Positions 16,598 through 25,893 are shown, numbered from the stretch's first letter. The stretch: 64,000 nucleotides of DNA from JAOPZW01 sp963764585 (GCA_963764585.1 CAVXTB010000001.1:372001-436000); one strand, 5' to 3'. The notes: a model not told the origin generated them from the sequence alone. Made by a program: numbers and translations.

Positions 16598-16711
16598 CGT
16601 GCCTGCATTCTGCGCCGCGCAGTCGACGCACGCATCAGGTCGTCCCTGCGGGCCGATGCGGTGCTCCACGGTTCGCGGGAGAGCCGGCGGTCGTTGCGCT
16701 GATGCGAGAAC

Positions 16712-17635
16712 ATGGCAGCCGAGCACATGGCTGCGCCCGTCGTCTTCCACATCACCACCGCGGCGGCCTGGGAGGCGGCGCGGCGTGCAGGCGCCTACGA
16801 ACCCACGTCGTTGCTGACCGAAGGGTTCATCCACTTCTCCGATCTCGAGCAGGTGGTGGGCGTCGCCGACCGCGCGTTCCGCGGCACGCCCGACCTCGTG
16901 CTGCTGTGCGTCGCCTCCGCGCGGCTCGACGCCCCGCTGCGGTACGAGCATGTCGAGGAGGCCGGCGAGCGCTTCGCTCACCTGTACGGGCCGCTCAACC
17001 TCGACGCCGTCGTGGAGACGGTCGCGCTCGTCGAGGGCTCGGGCGGCTTCGCGCTGCCGCGCGAGGCCGAAGCGCTCCGCGAGGCGGAGCTCGGCGCCGT
17101 CACGGTCGGGGCGCTCGACCGCCTGGACGGGCCGGTGACGCTCGTCGAGCCCGATCCGAAGTGGCCCGAGCTGTTCGAGCGTGAGGCCGCGCGCATCCGC
17201 GGCGCGCTCGGCGATCGCGCGTTGCGCATCGAGCACGTGGGCTCGACGTCGGTGCCCGGCCTGATCGCCAAGCCGATCGTCGACATCGTGCTCGTCGTGG
17301 CCGATCCGGGGAGCGAGCCCGGCTACGTGGGCGCCCTGGAGGCGGCCGGCTACCGTCTGCGCATCCGCTCCCCTGAGTGGGAGGAGCACCGGATGTTCAA
17401 GGGTCCCGACACGGACGTGAACCTGCACGTCTTCGGCCCGGGATCGTCCGAGGTGGAGCGCATGGTGCGGTTTCGCGACTGCCTGCGGGCCGACGACAGC
17501 GCCCGCGAGCGCTACGCGGCCGAGAAGCGTGCGCTCGCCGGCCGCCGCTGGGCGCACGTGCAGTACTACGCGGATGCCAAGGGCCCAGTCGTGGAGGAGA
17601 TCCTCGCGTCCGCGAGGTCGGTCAGTCGACGGTGA
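16712..17635 (+). CDS. DUF952-GrpB (UPF0157) fusion protein
   Basis: 307 aa; ATG 16727 is an alternative start. Residues 1-115 are DUF952: VFHITTAAAWEAARRAGAYE, GFIHFSDLEQVVGVADRAF, PLRYEHVEEAGERFAHLYGP and PLNLDAVV. From about 140 a complete GrpB domain follows, with VEPDPKWPELFEREAARIRG, RIEHVGSTSVPGLIAKPIVD, HRMFKGPDTDVNLHVF and RWAHVQYYADAKGPV. GrpB belongs to the nucleotidyltransferase-fold superfamily (GST-x-VPG, D-x-D-x-x), but its substrate is unknown. The fusion implies that both halves serve one process. Confidence 0.85.
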   Translation: MAAEHMAAPVVFHITTAAAWEAARRAGAYEPTSLLTEGFIHFSDLEQVVGVADRAFRGTPDLVLLCVASARLDAPLRYEHVEEAGERFAHLYGPLNLDAVVETVALVEGSGGFALPREAEALREAELGAVTVGALDRLDGPVTLVEPDPKWPELFEREAARIRGALGDRALRIEHVGSTSVPGLIAKPIVDIVLVVADPGSEPGYVGALEAAGYRLRIRSPEWEEHRMFKGPDTDVNLHVFGPGSSEVERMVRFRDCLRADDSARERYAAEKRALAGRRWAHVQYYADAKGPVVEEILASARSVSRR

Positions 17636-17782
17636 TCGCGAGCGCGACGCCGTCGCCGAGGCCGCGCTGGCCGCCAAGGCAGCGCCCGAGCCGGTAGATC
17701 AGCATCACGAGTCGATCGGACCGATGCCGCGCCCGCCGCCGGTGACCAGCGCAACCTCGCCCGAGAGCTCATCCCGTGTCAT
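17622..17782 (-). pseudogene. Remnant of a short-chain dehydrogenase and a second coding fragment
   Basis: From ATG 17782 the first 21 codons read MTRDELSGEVALVTGGGRGI, the N-terminal Rossmann strand and glycine motif of an SDR. The frame stops at 17705 after PIDS. One base over, the next 28 codons on the same strand read LIYRLGRCLGGQRGLGDGVA and ALAITVD and stop at 17622, inside the end of the convergent GrpB gene. The second piece looks like the C-terminus of a different enzyme, possibly thiolase-like (GG-x-x-x-G-x-G). A large deletion probably joined two genes. Confidence 0.6.
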
Positions 17783-17793
17783 GGCTGCGGACG

Positions 17794-19212
17794 TTAGACG
17801 CGCGCTGGTCGAGCTCGACGCGCCGCCGAGCGCGATGGTGCGCGTCTCGCCGCGGTCAGCAGCGCCTCGATCCCGTGCTCGATCCCCGCGCAGAGGACGC
17901 CGATGTCGGGCGCGCCATCGTCGTCGCCGGTGACACCGAAGCCGAGGGCGCCGTCGTAGGAGTAGATCGCGACCCCGATGCGCACGTGCCCCGCGATGGG
18001 CACGTAGGGGAAGACCTCGAGCATGCGGCGGCCCGCGAGGTAGAGCGGGACCTGTGGGCCGGGGACGTTCGTCGTCACCGTGTTGACGTTGTGCTGCGGC
18101 GTGCGCGTCGCGACACGGGCGCCGAGCGCGAGCAGCATCTCCGGTGCGAAGCCGGCCAGCGATGTCAGCACTTCGCCGGCGACAGCCTCGTGGGTGTCCT
18201 TGAGGTGGCCCAGCTGCGACTCGACGGCTTCCAGCCGCGCTACCGGATCGGCGACGTCCACCGGCAGGTCAGCGAAGATTGCCGAGACCTTGTTGGTCGC
18301 CCCAGTGTCCCCGGGCGGGCGGACCGAGACCGGCACGAGCGTGCGGACGGTGCGGTCGGTCGGCTCACCGCGCGCCTCGAGCAGCTCGCGGAAGCCGTGG
18401 GCGATGGCGGCGAGGACGACGTCGTTCACCGTCCCGCCGAGGGCGCCGCGGATCTCCTTGACGTCGGACAGCTGCGCGCGCGCCCAGTCCCACCGCCGGT
18501 GGCGGCCGATGTCACCGTTGAGCGCCGTGGCGCGCGGCGGCCGGGCGATGCGGGCGTACGCGGCGAGGCCCTGCAGGGCCTCGCCGCCGTAGGACGCGTA
18601 TGCGCGCGGATGACGCAGCGCGTCCGCGCCGGCGCGCAGTGTGCGCATGGGCCAGCCCGCGAGGTCGGCCATGGCACCGGCCACGAGCGCGACGCGCCCC
18701 GGGTCTCCTGCGGGCGTCCAGGGCAGCGGCTCGCCGATCGCCGCGTCGCGCTCGCGATCCATCAGCTCGGTGACCAGGCTGGACGCTCCGACGCCGTCGA
18801 CCATCGAGTGGTGGACCTTGGAGATGACCGCCCAGCGCCCGTGCGTGAGACCCATGACCACCCAAAGCTCCCACATCGGATGTCGGCGATCGAGCTGCTG
18901 GGACATCACGCGCCCCACGAGCCGGCGCAGCTCGTCGGCCCCGCCCGGCGCCGGCAGCGCCGTCCGTCGCACGTGGAAATCGCAGCGGAAGTGCGGGTCG
19001 TCGGCCCAGACCGGCCGCCCCGCGCCCAGCGGCACGAAGCGCACGCGCTGGCGGTAGCGCGGCGCGCGGTGCAGCTTCGCCAGCATCGCGCGCAGCACGT
19101 CGTCCTGCGCCGGCGCGGGACCCTCGAAGATGCCGACCGAGCCCATGTGCATGTGGCTGACGTCGTCCTCGACGAGGAGGAACCAGGCGTCGAGTGTGCT
19201 CAGGCGCTTCAT
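17794..19212 (-). CDS. Wax ester synthase/diacylglycerol acyltransferase (WS/DGAT)
   Basis: 472 aa from ATG 19212, overlapping the upstream stop by 4 bases. MKRLSTLDAWFLLVEDDVSH starts the acyltransferase fold. The active site is VHHSMVDG (HH-x-x-x-DG). GTVNDVVLAAIAHGFRELL and NTVTTNVPGPQVPLYLAGR are the C-terminal signatures. Transfers acyl-CoA to diacylglycerol or fatty alcohol for storage lipid at the inner membrane. The tail after about 450 is Arg/Ala rich. Last gene of the acyl-CoA ligase operon. Confidence 0.92.
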   Translation of the reverse strand: MKRLSTLDAWFLLVEDDVSHMHMGSVGIFEGPAPAQDDVLRAMLAKLHRAPRYRQRVRFVPLGAGRPVWADDPHFRCDFHVRRTALPAPGGADELRRLVGRVMSQQLDRRHPMWELWVVMGLTHGRWAVISKVHHSMVDGVGASSLVTELMDRERDAAIGEPLPWTPAGDPGRVALVAGAMADLAGWPMRTLRAGADALRHPRAYASYGGEALQGLAAYARIARPPRATALNGDIGRHRRWDWARAQLSDVKEIRGALGGTVNDVVLAAIAHGFRELLEARGEPTDRTVRTLVPVSVRPPGDTGATNKVSAIFADLPVDVADPVARLEAVESQLGHLKDTHEAVAGEVLTSLAGFAPEMLLALGARVATRTPQHNVNTVTTNVPGPQVPLYLAGRRMLEVFPYVPIAGHVRIGVAIYSYDGALGFGVTGDDDGAPDIGVLCAGIEHGIEALLTAARRAPSRSAARRARPARV

Positions 19213-20639
19213 GATCGGCTCAACCTCGTAGCGGTGGCCCGCGGTCGGCTGCGATGTCCGCGCCGGCGGCGTTGCGCCAGATGCTGCAGCGCGCCGAGCT
19301 GCTCCTCGAAGGAGCGCATGATCGGCTCGGGATCGGGCACCAGCGCGGTGGCGACCTGCAGGCCGACGGTGATCCCGCCGTCGTAGCTGAAGATGCTCAG
19401 GCCCATGCCGATGTCGCCCCCGGCCGGCACCGAGCCGAGCACGCCGGCGACCCGCGAGCCCGCGAAGTACACCGGCTGGCTCGGGCCCGGGACGTTGGTC
19501 ATCACCGCCGTGACCTTCGGCGTGAACATGCCGAGCAGGCGCTGCTCGATCGCCAGCGGCGTCATCCCCATCGCACCGAGGATCCCGTAGGAGATCGCGC
19601 CCTCGGGCGAGTGCTTGATGGCCTCCATCCGCCGGTGCACCTCGCGCAGGCGGTCGTCGCGGCCGGCGAGCCCGACCGGCAGCGATAGGTAGGCGAGGCC
19701 GAAGCGGTTGCCGAGGTCGCGCGGCAAGGGCTGGTCGAGCGGTCGCAGGTTGAACGGGACCATTGCGCGGATCTCGTCGACGAGGCTGTCGCGGTCGGCG
19801 AGGTACCGGTGCAACGCGCCCGTCATCGCGGTCAGCAGCACGTCGTTGACCGTCGTCCCGGTCGCGTGGCCGGTCGCCCTGACGGCGTCGAGGTCGATCC
19901 GCTCGGTCCAGGCCACGCGCCGCGCCACACCGGGCGCGCCGCGCAGCACGGTCTGCGCATCGGTCCCGGTCAGCAGCAGCTTGGCGAGGGCGCGTCCGTC
20001 GGCCACGCGGCGCGACGCGAGGCCCGGAAGCTCGGCCCTGGGATGCGCGACGATCTCCATGCCCTCGTGGACCGCGGCGCCCGTCACGTGGGCGCCGGTG
20101 CGCACCAGCGCGGTCAACGGCGCGGTGCGCCCGTTGTGCGCCTGCGGCGACGCAGGCGCGATGCCCGCGTCGGGGGCGTCGTCGGTGAGCGACAGCAGCA
20201 CCCTTCCCAGCGCGATCCCGTCGGCGATGCAGTGGTGCATCCGCGACAGGATCGCCGTGCCGGCGCCGTAGCCCTCGATCACGTACATGTCCCACAGCGG
20301 CTTGGAGCGGTGGAGGGGGATGACCATCAGGTCGGCGACCAGCTCCTGCAGCGCCGCCTTGTCACCGGGCTCCGGCAGGGCGATCCGGTGCACGTGCCGG
20401 TCGAGGTCGAAGTCGGGCGCGTCCTCCCAGCTCGGGAGGCCGATCGCCAGCCGCGGCTCGACGATTCGCTGGCGGAAGCGCGGGAATCGCTGCACCAGGC
20501 GCTCCTGCAGCACGGCCTTGGCGCGATCGACGTCCAGCGGCTCGTCGAACCACATCAGGGCGTTGACGACCATCAGGTTCGACGGGCGGTCCATGTGCAG
20601 CCACGCCGCGTCCGCGGCGCTCATCCGCTGGCGGCTCAT
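19209..20639 (-). CDS. Wax ester synthase/diacylglycerol acyltransferase (WS/DGAT)
   Basis: 476 aa. RMSAADAAWLHMDRPSNLMV is the N-terminus. MHHCIADGIALGRVLLS holds the HH-x-x-x-DG catalytic motif, GTTVNDVLLTAMTGALHRYL and TNVPGPSQPVYFAGSRV follow. It differs clearly from its downstream neighbour, so the pair is not a recent duplication and may have different acyl or acceptor preference. Both ends are coupled by 4-base overlaps (ATGA at 20636 and 19209). Confidence 0.92.
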   Translation of the reverse strand: MSRQRMSAADAAWLHMDRPSNLMVVNALMWFDEPLDVDRAKAVLQERLVQRFPRFRQRIVEPRLAIGLPSWEDAPDFDLDRHVHRIALPEPGDKAALQELVADLMVIPLHRSKPLWDMYVIEGYGAGTAILSRMHHCIADGIALGRVLLSLTDDAPDAGIAPASPQAHNGRTAPLTALVRTGAHVTGAAVHEGMEIVAHPRAELPGLASRRVADGRALAKLLLTGTDAQTVLRGAPGVARRVAWTERIDLDAVRATGHATGTTVNDVLLTAMTGALHRYLADRDSLVDEIRAMVPFNLRPLDQPLPRDLGNRFGLAYLSLPVGLAGRDDRLREVHRRMEAIKHSPEGAISYGILGAMGMTPLAIEQRLLGMFTPKVTAVMTNVPGPSQPVYFAGSRVAGVLGSVPAGGDIGMGLSIFSYDGGITVGLQVATALVPDPEPIMRSFEEQLGALQHLAQRRRRGHRSRPRATATRLSRS

Positions 20640-22480
20640 GACCGCGGCTCCGCGTAGAGCGCGTCGATCTCCGCGGCGAACTCCTCGTTGACGACCTTGC
20701 GCTTGATCTTCAGCGTCGGCGTGAGCTCGCCACCCGCCTGCGACAGGTCGTGGTCGAGCAGGGCGAAGCGCTTGATCTGCTCGATGCGGGCGAAGTGGGT
20801 GTTGAGCTCGTCGACGACCTCCTGGATCACCGCGCGGACGCGCTCGTCGCGCGCCATCGCCACGGGGTCGGCGTCGATGCCCAGGCGCTCCGCCAGCTTG
20901 GGTGCCTCGTCGGGATCGAGCGTGATCAGCGCCACGAGGTACGGCCGGTTGTCGCCGTACACGACGGCCTGGGAGATCCAGCGGCTCTCCTTCAGCCCGT
21001 TCTCCAGGTTCGCCGGGCTGATGTTCTTGCCGCTCGAGGTGATGATCAGCTCCTTCTTGCGCCCGACGATCGAGACGAAGCCGTCCTCGATCTGGGCGAT
21101 GTCACCGGTCGCCAGCCACCCGTCGGTCAGGGCCGCCTCGGTCGCCTCGGGGTCCTTGAAGTAGCCGCGGAAGACGCTGGGCCCGCGCATGAGCAGCTCG
21201 CCGTCGTCGGCGATGCGCAGCTCGGTGCCCGGCAGCGCCTCGCCGACGGTGCCGAACCGCGGCCGGTGGGTGCGGTTGATCGCGCCCGCGGCGGTGGTCT
21301 CGGTCATGCCCCAGCCCTCGAGGATCAGCACGCCGCAGGCATCGAAGAACTCGAGCACCTCCTTGGCGATCGGCGCCGCGCCGCTGGCGGCGAGCTCCAG
21401 CCGCCCGCCGAAGAGCTCGCGCACCTTCGACAGCACGAGGCGGTCGGCGACCCGGTGCTGCCACGCCAGATCGGCGCGCACGCGGTGGCCCGCGCGCTGC
21501 GCCCGGCGCATCCGCCGCCCGGTGACGATCGCCCACCGGAAGACCGCCTGCTTGACGCGCGGCTGGTCGGCCACGCCGGAGTGGGCCGCGGTGTAGATCT
21601 TCTCGAAGACACGCGGCACCGACGGGAAGTACGTCGGGCGCAGCTCGCGGATGTCCTCGAGCAGCCGCTCCGGGCTGCGGCTCCAGAAGGCCAGCGTGCC
21701 ACCGATGTCGAGGACCGAGACCTCGATGATCCGTGCCAGCGAGTGCGCCAGCGGCAGGAACATGAAGTAGACGATCGGAACGTCCTCGCGATACATGTCG
21801 AGGACTTCCTGGTAGGCGTGCGTGGCGGCGAGGAAGTTCTCGTGGGTGAGCTCGCAGCCCTTCGGCGGCCCGGTGGTCCCGGAGGTGTAGATCAGCGTCG
21901 CGAGATCGTGCGGCGACACCGCGGCCACGCGGTCCTCGACCGCTTCCTCGGGCACGTCGGCGCCGATCGCGCGCAGCTCCTCGAGCGCGATCGCGCCTTC
22001 GGCCCGGCCGTCGAGCACGATCACGTGCCGCAGCTCGGGGCAGTCGCCGAGGATCCCGCGGATCTTCTCCACCTGCGCCGCGTCCTCGCAGAAGACCACG
22101 CGCGCGTCGGAGTGGGAGAGCACGTACGCACACTCGTCGGGCGAGTTGGTGTGGTAGATCGGCGCGACGACCGCACCGGCGCAGAACGCGCCCATGTCGG
22201 CGACGGTCCACTCGGGCCGCGTGTTGGCCAGGATCGCAACGCGATCGCCCCGCTCCACGCCGAGCGCGATGAGTGCCCGCGCGAGGTCCCGCGCCGACTG
22301 GGTGAGCTGCGCGTAGGAGATCTGGGCTGCGCGTTCGCCGGTGCCCTCCGCGAGCGCCGGCGCCGCTCCTCTGGTGCCGGCGAGCAGCACCATCTCCCCT
22401 AGTGTGCGGGCGTTGGTCGACAGCCTGCGGGCCGAAGACCGCGCCGCCCGTCTCTCGGTGGTGACGGTGCCAGCAGCCAT
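20636..22480 (-). CDS. Long-chain acyl-CoA synthetase (FadD15-like)
   Basis: 614 aa from ATG 22480, preceded by a GAGGAGG ribosome site; the frame extends to 22540 but that start lacks one. AMP-binding motif LIYTSGTTGPPKGCELTHEN, then GWGMTETTAAGAINRTH, WLATGDIAQIEDGFVSIVGR and KKELIITSSGKNISPANLE. C-terminal half as in the FadD15/FACS group that lacks membrane helices. Activates fatty acids with ATP and CoA, supplying the two WS/DGATs encoded directly downstream. Confidence 0.93.
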   Translation of the reverse strand: MAAGTVTTERRAARSSARRLSTNARTLGEMVLLAGTRGAAPALAEGTGERAAQISYAQLTQSARDLARALIALGVERGDRVAILANTRPEWTVADMGAFCAGAVVAPIYHTNSPDECAYVLSHSDARVVFCEDAAQVEKIRGILGDCPELRHVIVLDGRAEGAIALEELRAIGADVPEEAVEDRVAAVSPHDLATLIYTSGTTGPPKGCELTHENFLAATHAYQEVLDMYREDVPIVYFMFLPLAHSLARIIEVSVLDIGGTLAFWSRSPERLLEDIRELRPTYFPSVPRVFEKIYTAAHSGVADQPRVKQAVFRWAIVTGRRMRRAQRAGHRVRADLAWQHRVADRLVLSKVRELFGGRLELAASGAAPIAKEVLEFFDACGVLILEGWGMTETTAAGAINRTHRPRFGTVGEALPGTELRIADDGELLMRGPSVFRGYFKDPEATEAALTDGWLATGDIAQIEDGFVSIVGRKKELIITSSGKNISPANLENGLKESRWISQAVVYGDNRPYLVALITLDPDEAPKLAERLGIDADPVAMARDERVRAVIQEVVDELNTHFARIEQIKRFALLDHDLSQAGGELTPTLKIKRKVVNEEFAAEIDALYAEPRS

Positions 22481-22715
22481 GACTCCTCCTCGCGATCGCG
22501 TTGGTACCCCGAGGCTCCCGCGGCAGAGACGGCAATGCATCGGGAGGGACTACGAGGCCCCGGCTCGCGCAAGTACCGACCGAAAGCCGGTGCATAGGAC
22601 CGCACTCGCGATCACGAGCGCGTCAGCAGCCACTCCAGCGGGAACGGCGGCTGCGCGAGCGGGCGCACGGCCAGGCGCATGAGTCTTGCTTCGCTGGCCG
22701 CTACCGTGAGGGGGA

Positions 22716-24878
22716 ATGCAGCTCGTCGAGGAACGCCCCAACGTCGAGCTGCGCCGCGGCGCGGACGGCGCGACGATCGTCGTCCTCGCCTTCCCCTACG
22801 ACCCGCACATCGTCGCGCTCGTCCGCGGCATCCCACAGCGGCGCTTCGACTGGGACAAGCGCGAGTGGTGGGCGCCGGTCGACGACTGGGCCGGCGTCCA
22901 CGTCGCCGAGGTGCTCGATCGCTTCCCCGAGCTGACCACGAGCCCGCAGGTCGACGCATGGCTGGCCGCGATCGAGCGCCGCTGGGTCGGGCGCGTGTCG
23001 ACGACGCGCCACGACGGGCGCGGCTGGTGGGTCCTGCGCACCCGCGCGGGCACGCTGCCCGACGCGCTGCGCGAGTGCGCGGTCGAGCACGACGGCGCGC
23101 TGCTGGCGCCGCTGACCGCCGCTGGCGCCGAGGCGCTGGCCGAGCTCAACGGCGCCCGGCTCGACGGCGGCGCGCGCCGCTGCCTGGCCGCGCTGGAGCG
23201 TGGCGAGGACCCGCCGCCGGCGCGCCTGGCGGTCAGCGAGACGGTCGACGGGACGTTCCTGCGGCTCGACGTGCTCTGGGACCCCGACGTCGGCGCGGCC
23301 TTCGATGCGCTGCCGGGCGCCGGCGAGGTCGGGCGCACGCTGCCGATCGACCCGTGGATCGTCGAGCCGCTCGACGCCTTCCTCGCGCTGCACGGGGTCG
23401 CCATCGACGCCGCGGCCTCCGAGACGCTGGCCGAGCTGCGCGCCGAGCACGACGAGGCCCTGGACGCCATCCGCGCGTCGCGCGCGACGAGCGGCGAGCC
23501 GATCGCCGCGACGGCCGCGAAGCTCGGCGGCGAGCTGGCGCCGTTCCAGTGGGCCGGCGTGCGCTACGCGCTGCACGCGCGGCGCGTGTTCCTCGCCGAC
23601 GAGCAGGGCCTGGGCAAGACGGTCGAGGCGCTCGCCGCGCTGGAGGCCGACGACGCCTTCCCGGCCGTCGTCGTCTGCCCGGCCTCGCTGAAGCTCAACT
23701 GGGAGCGCGAGACGGGGCGCTGGCTGCCGCACCGATCGGTGGCCGTGGTCGAGGGCCGCGTCGCGGTGCCGCCGACCGCCGAGATCACGATCCTCAACTA
23801 CGAGATCGTCGCCGCGCACCGCGAGGCGCTCGCGCGCATGCGCCCGCGCGCGCTCGTCGTCGACGAGTCGCACCTGTGCAAGAACCCGCAGGCCAAGCGC
23901 ACGCAGGCGGTGCGCCGCCTGGCCGAGGCCGTCGCGCCCGACGGCCTGCGCTTGGCCCTGACCGGCACGCCCGTGCTCAACCACGCCGACGAGCTCATCA
24001 GCCAGCTGCGCGTGCTCGGGCGGTTGGAGGACTTCGGCTCGGGCGCGCGCTTCAAGCGCCAGTTCCGCGGCCAGCTCTCCGAGGAGCGCCTGCACTGGCA
24101 CCTGCGCCGGCGCTGCTTCGTGCGCCGGCTGAAGACCGAGGTCCTCCCCCAGCTGCCGGCCAAGCGCCAGGTCGTCGTGCCGGTCGCGCTCGCCAACCAG
24201 CGCGAGTACCGCCTCGCCGAGCAGGACGTCATCGCCTGGCTGCGCGAGCAGCCGATGGACCTGCGCGAGCTCGACGCGCGCATCGCCGCGACGCTGCGCG
24301 CCGAGCGCCTGGCCCAGATCAGCACCCTGCAGCGCCTGGCCGCGCGCGGCAAGCTCGACTCGGCGCTGGCGTGGATCCACGACTTCCTGGCCTCGGGCGA
24401 GCCGCTCGTCGTCTTCGCCCGCCACGTCGAGGTCCAGACCGCGGTGCTCGAGCGCTTCCCCCACGCGCTGCACATCATGGGCCGCGACACGATCTTCGAG
24501 CGCGACGAGGCCGTGCGAGCGTTCCAGGACCCCGACGGGCCGCAGCTCATCGTCGCGGCGACGCGCGTCGGCGCGCAGGGCATCACGCTCACGCGCGCCT
24601 CGAACGTCGCCTTCCTCGAGCTCGAGTGGACGCCCGCGCTGCACGACCAGGCCGAGGACCGCTGCCACCGCATCGGCCAGCGCGACGCGGTGACCGCCTG
24701 GTACCTGCTGGCCGCCGACACGATCGACGAGACGATGGCCGGCCTGATCCAGCGCAAGCGCGGCCTCATCGCCGCCGTCACCGACGGGCGCCAGCTCGAG
24801 GACGAGGGGATGCTCGACCAGGTCGTCCGCGAGCTGCGCGGGGGCAAGCCGTTCCGGCATCTGCGGCGCGTGGTGTAG
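22716..24878 (+). CDS. SNF2-family DNA-dependent ATPase (SMARCAL1/HARP-like)
   Basis: 720 aa. N-terminal 1-260 contains two HARP-like modules: YDPHIVALVRGIPQRRFDWD with WWAPVDDW, and a second degenerate unit. Helicase motifs follow: Q-like LAPFQWAGVRYAL, Walker A LADEQGLGKTVEAL, motif II VVDESHLCKN, motif III LALTGTPVLNHADEL, IV-VI FARHVEVQTAVLERF, AATRVGAQGITLT and EDRCHRIGQRDAV. This is the annealing-helicase architecture, which rewinds or remodels forked DNA. Monocistronic; normal length for the bacterial form. Confidence 0.88.
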   Translation: MQLVEERPNVELRRGADGATIVVLAFPYDPHIVALVRGIPQRRFDWDKREWWAPVDDWAGVHVAEVLDRFPELTTSPQVDAWLAAIERRWVGRVSTTRHDGRGWWVLRTRAGTLPDALRECAVEHDGALLAPLTAAGAEALAELNGARLDGGARRCLAALERGEDPPPARLAVSETVDGTFLRLDVLWDPDVGAAFDALPGAGEVGRTLPIDPWIVEPLDAFLALHGVAIDAAASETLAELRAEHDEALDAIRASRATSGEPIAATAAKLGGELAPFQWAGVRYALHARRVFLADEQGLGKTVEALAALEADDAFPAVVVCPASLKLNWERETGRWLPHRSVAVVEGRVAVPPTAEITILNYEIVAAHREALARMRPRALVVDESHLCKNPQAKRTQAVRRLAEAVAPDGLRLALTGTPVLNHADELISQLRVLGRLEDFGSGARFKRQFRGQLSEERLHWHLRRRCFVRRLKTEVLPQLPAKRQVVVPVALANQREYRLAEQDVIAWLREQPMDLRELDARIAATLRAERLAQISTLQRLAARGKLDSALAWIHDFLASGEPLVVFARHVEVQTAVLERFPHALHIMGRDTIFERDEAVRAFQDPDGPQLIVAATRVGAQGITLTRASNVAFLELEWTPALHDQAEDRCHRIGQRDAVTAWYLLAADTIDETMAGLIQRKRGLIAAVTDGRQLEDEGMLDQVVRELRGGKPFRHLRRVV

Positions 24879-24910
24879 GGGACGCGTTGCCGTCCGCATG
24901 CGCGGGCGGG

Positions 24911-25376
24911 GCGCTTTCAGGGCAGTGAGGGGGTGAGGCCTATCCGGTCCTGCTCGCGCCCGCGGGGTTCCCCGTGCGCGGTGTCTGCGCAGGGGCGCGC
25001 GCGTGTTTGCGCGGGCCGTGCGTGTTTCGTAACACCTCTCGAACGGCTCGCACCGAGGGTGGTCGATAGGTGGGCCATAGAGGCTGTTGCACAACCCACC
25101 CACAGATCCGGTGCGTCGAACTGTGATGGGACGACCCATGCTCAGGGCGGCCGATATGGCCGACAAGTGGGACGAAACGCCGTCGAGCATAGACGCGATC
25201 CGTTCGAGCCGACTTAGGTTGTGCAACAGCTCATACAACACCAATCGACCACAGCTCGCGAGGGCGCCCGCCGCGCGCGGGCCGGAAGTGTTGTGAAACA
25301 CGCGCACGGGCACGCTCGCGACAAGGCACAACGCCGCGATCGCGCCCTGTCCCCCTCAGTGCCCTGGAAGCGCGGC
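24911..25376. repeat. Large imperfect fold-back repeat
   Basis: Left arm 24911-25079 and right arm 25233-25376 are diverged inverted copies. Three blocks match in mirrored order: GCGCTTYCAGGGCASTGAGG at the outer edges (24911 onward, and the complement up to 25376), CGTGTTTCRYAACACYT (about 25021 and 25288-25305), and TGGTCGATWGGTG next to the inner element. Spacing differs by indels. The arms enclose the 153-base element at 25080-25232. The whole fills the 544-base gap between the SNF2 and YtoQ-like genes; I see no gene in it. Confidence 0.55.
25080..25232. mobile_element. Putative 153-bp MITE with terminal inverted repeats
   Basis: Left end GAGGCTGTTGCACAACC (25080-25096). The right end, read on the other strand, is GAGCTGTTGCACAACC (25232-25217): identical except for one G. 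ATA occurs directly outside both ends (25077-25079 and 25233-25235) as a possible 3-bp target duplication. The GNNTGTTGCA-type end resembles IS5-superfamily termini. No transposase inside. Confidence 0.5.
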
Positions 25377-25422
25377 GCCGCTACGGCCGCGCGGAGAGAA
25401 GACATGCGGCAGGATGGGTCGC

Positions 25423-25893
25423 ATGCCCTGGCAGATTTACCTCTCCGGCGAGATCCACACCGACTGGCGCGAGCGCATCGTGGCCGGCGCCGAGTCCGCG
25501 CAGCTCGATGTCAGCTTCACCGGCCCGGTCACCGACCACGCGGCCAGCGACGACTGCGGCGCCGCGATCCTCGGCGCCCAGGACGAGCGCTTCTGGCACG
25601 ACCACGTCGGGGCGGGCGTCAACGCGATCCGCACGCGGACCCTGCTCGAGCGCGCCGACGTCGTCGTCGTGCGCTTCGGCGAGCAGTACCGCCAGTGGAA
25701 CGCGGCGTTCGACGCCGGCTACGCGGCCGCCCTCGGCAAGCCGCTCATCACGCTGCACCCGCCCGAGCACGACCACGCACTCAAGGAGGTCGACCGGGCC
25801 GCGCTCGCGGTCGCCCGCAAGCCCGACCAGGTCGTCGACGTCCTGCGCTACGTCGTCGAGGGCACGCTGCGATCGGTCGCCGTCGGCAGCTAG
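25423..25893 (+). CDS. YtoQ-family protein
   Basis: 156 aa from ATG 25423; ATG 25414 is also in frame. WQIYLSGEIHTDWRERIV, VSFTGPVTDHAASDDCG, NAIRTRTLLERADVVVVRFG and FDAGYAAALGKPLITLHP are the YtoQ signatures, with a nucleoside-deoxyribosyltransferase-like Rossmann fold. No function is established for the family. The stop overlaps the stop of the convergent protease gene by 4 bases. Confidence 0.8.
   Translation: MPWQIYLSGEIHTDWRERIVAGAESAQLDVSFTGPVTDHAASDDCGAAILGAQDERFWHDHVGAGVNAIRTRTLLERADVVVVRFGEQYRQWNAAFDAGYAAALGKPLITLHPPEHDHALKEVDRAALAVARKPDQVVDVLRYVVEGTLRSVAVGS

Noticed and set aside
22701..25331. An 876-codon open frame antisense to the SNF2-like gene
   Set aside because: Arg/Ala/Leu-rich, no domain, exact shadow of a strongly supported helicase gene; long antisense frames are expected at this GC content.
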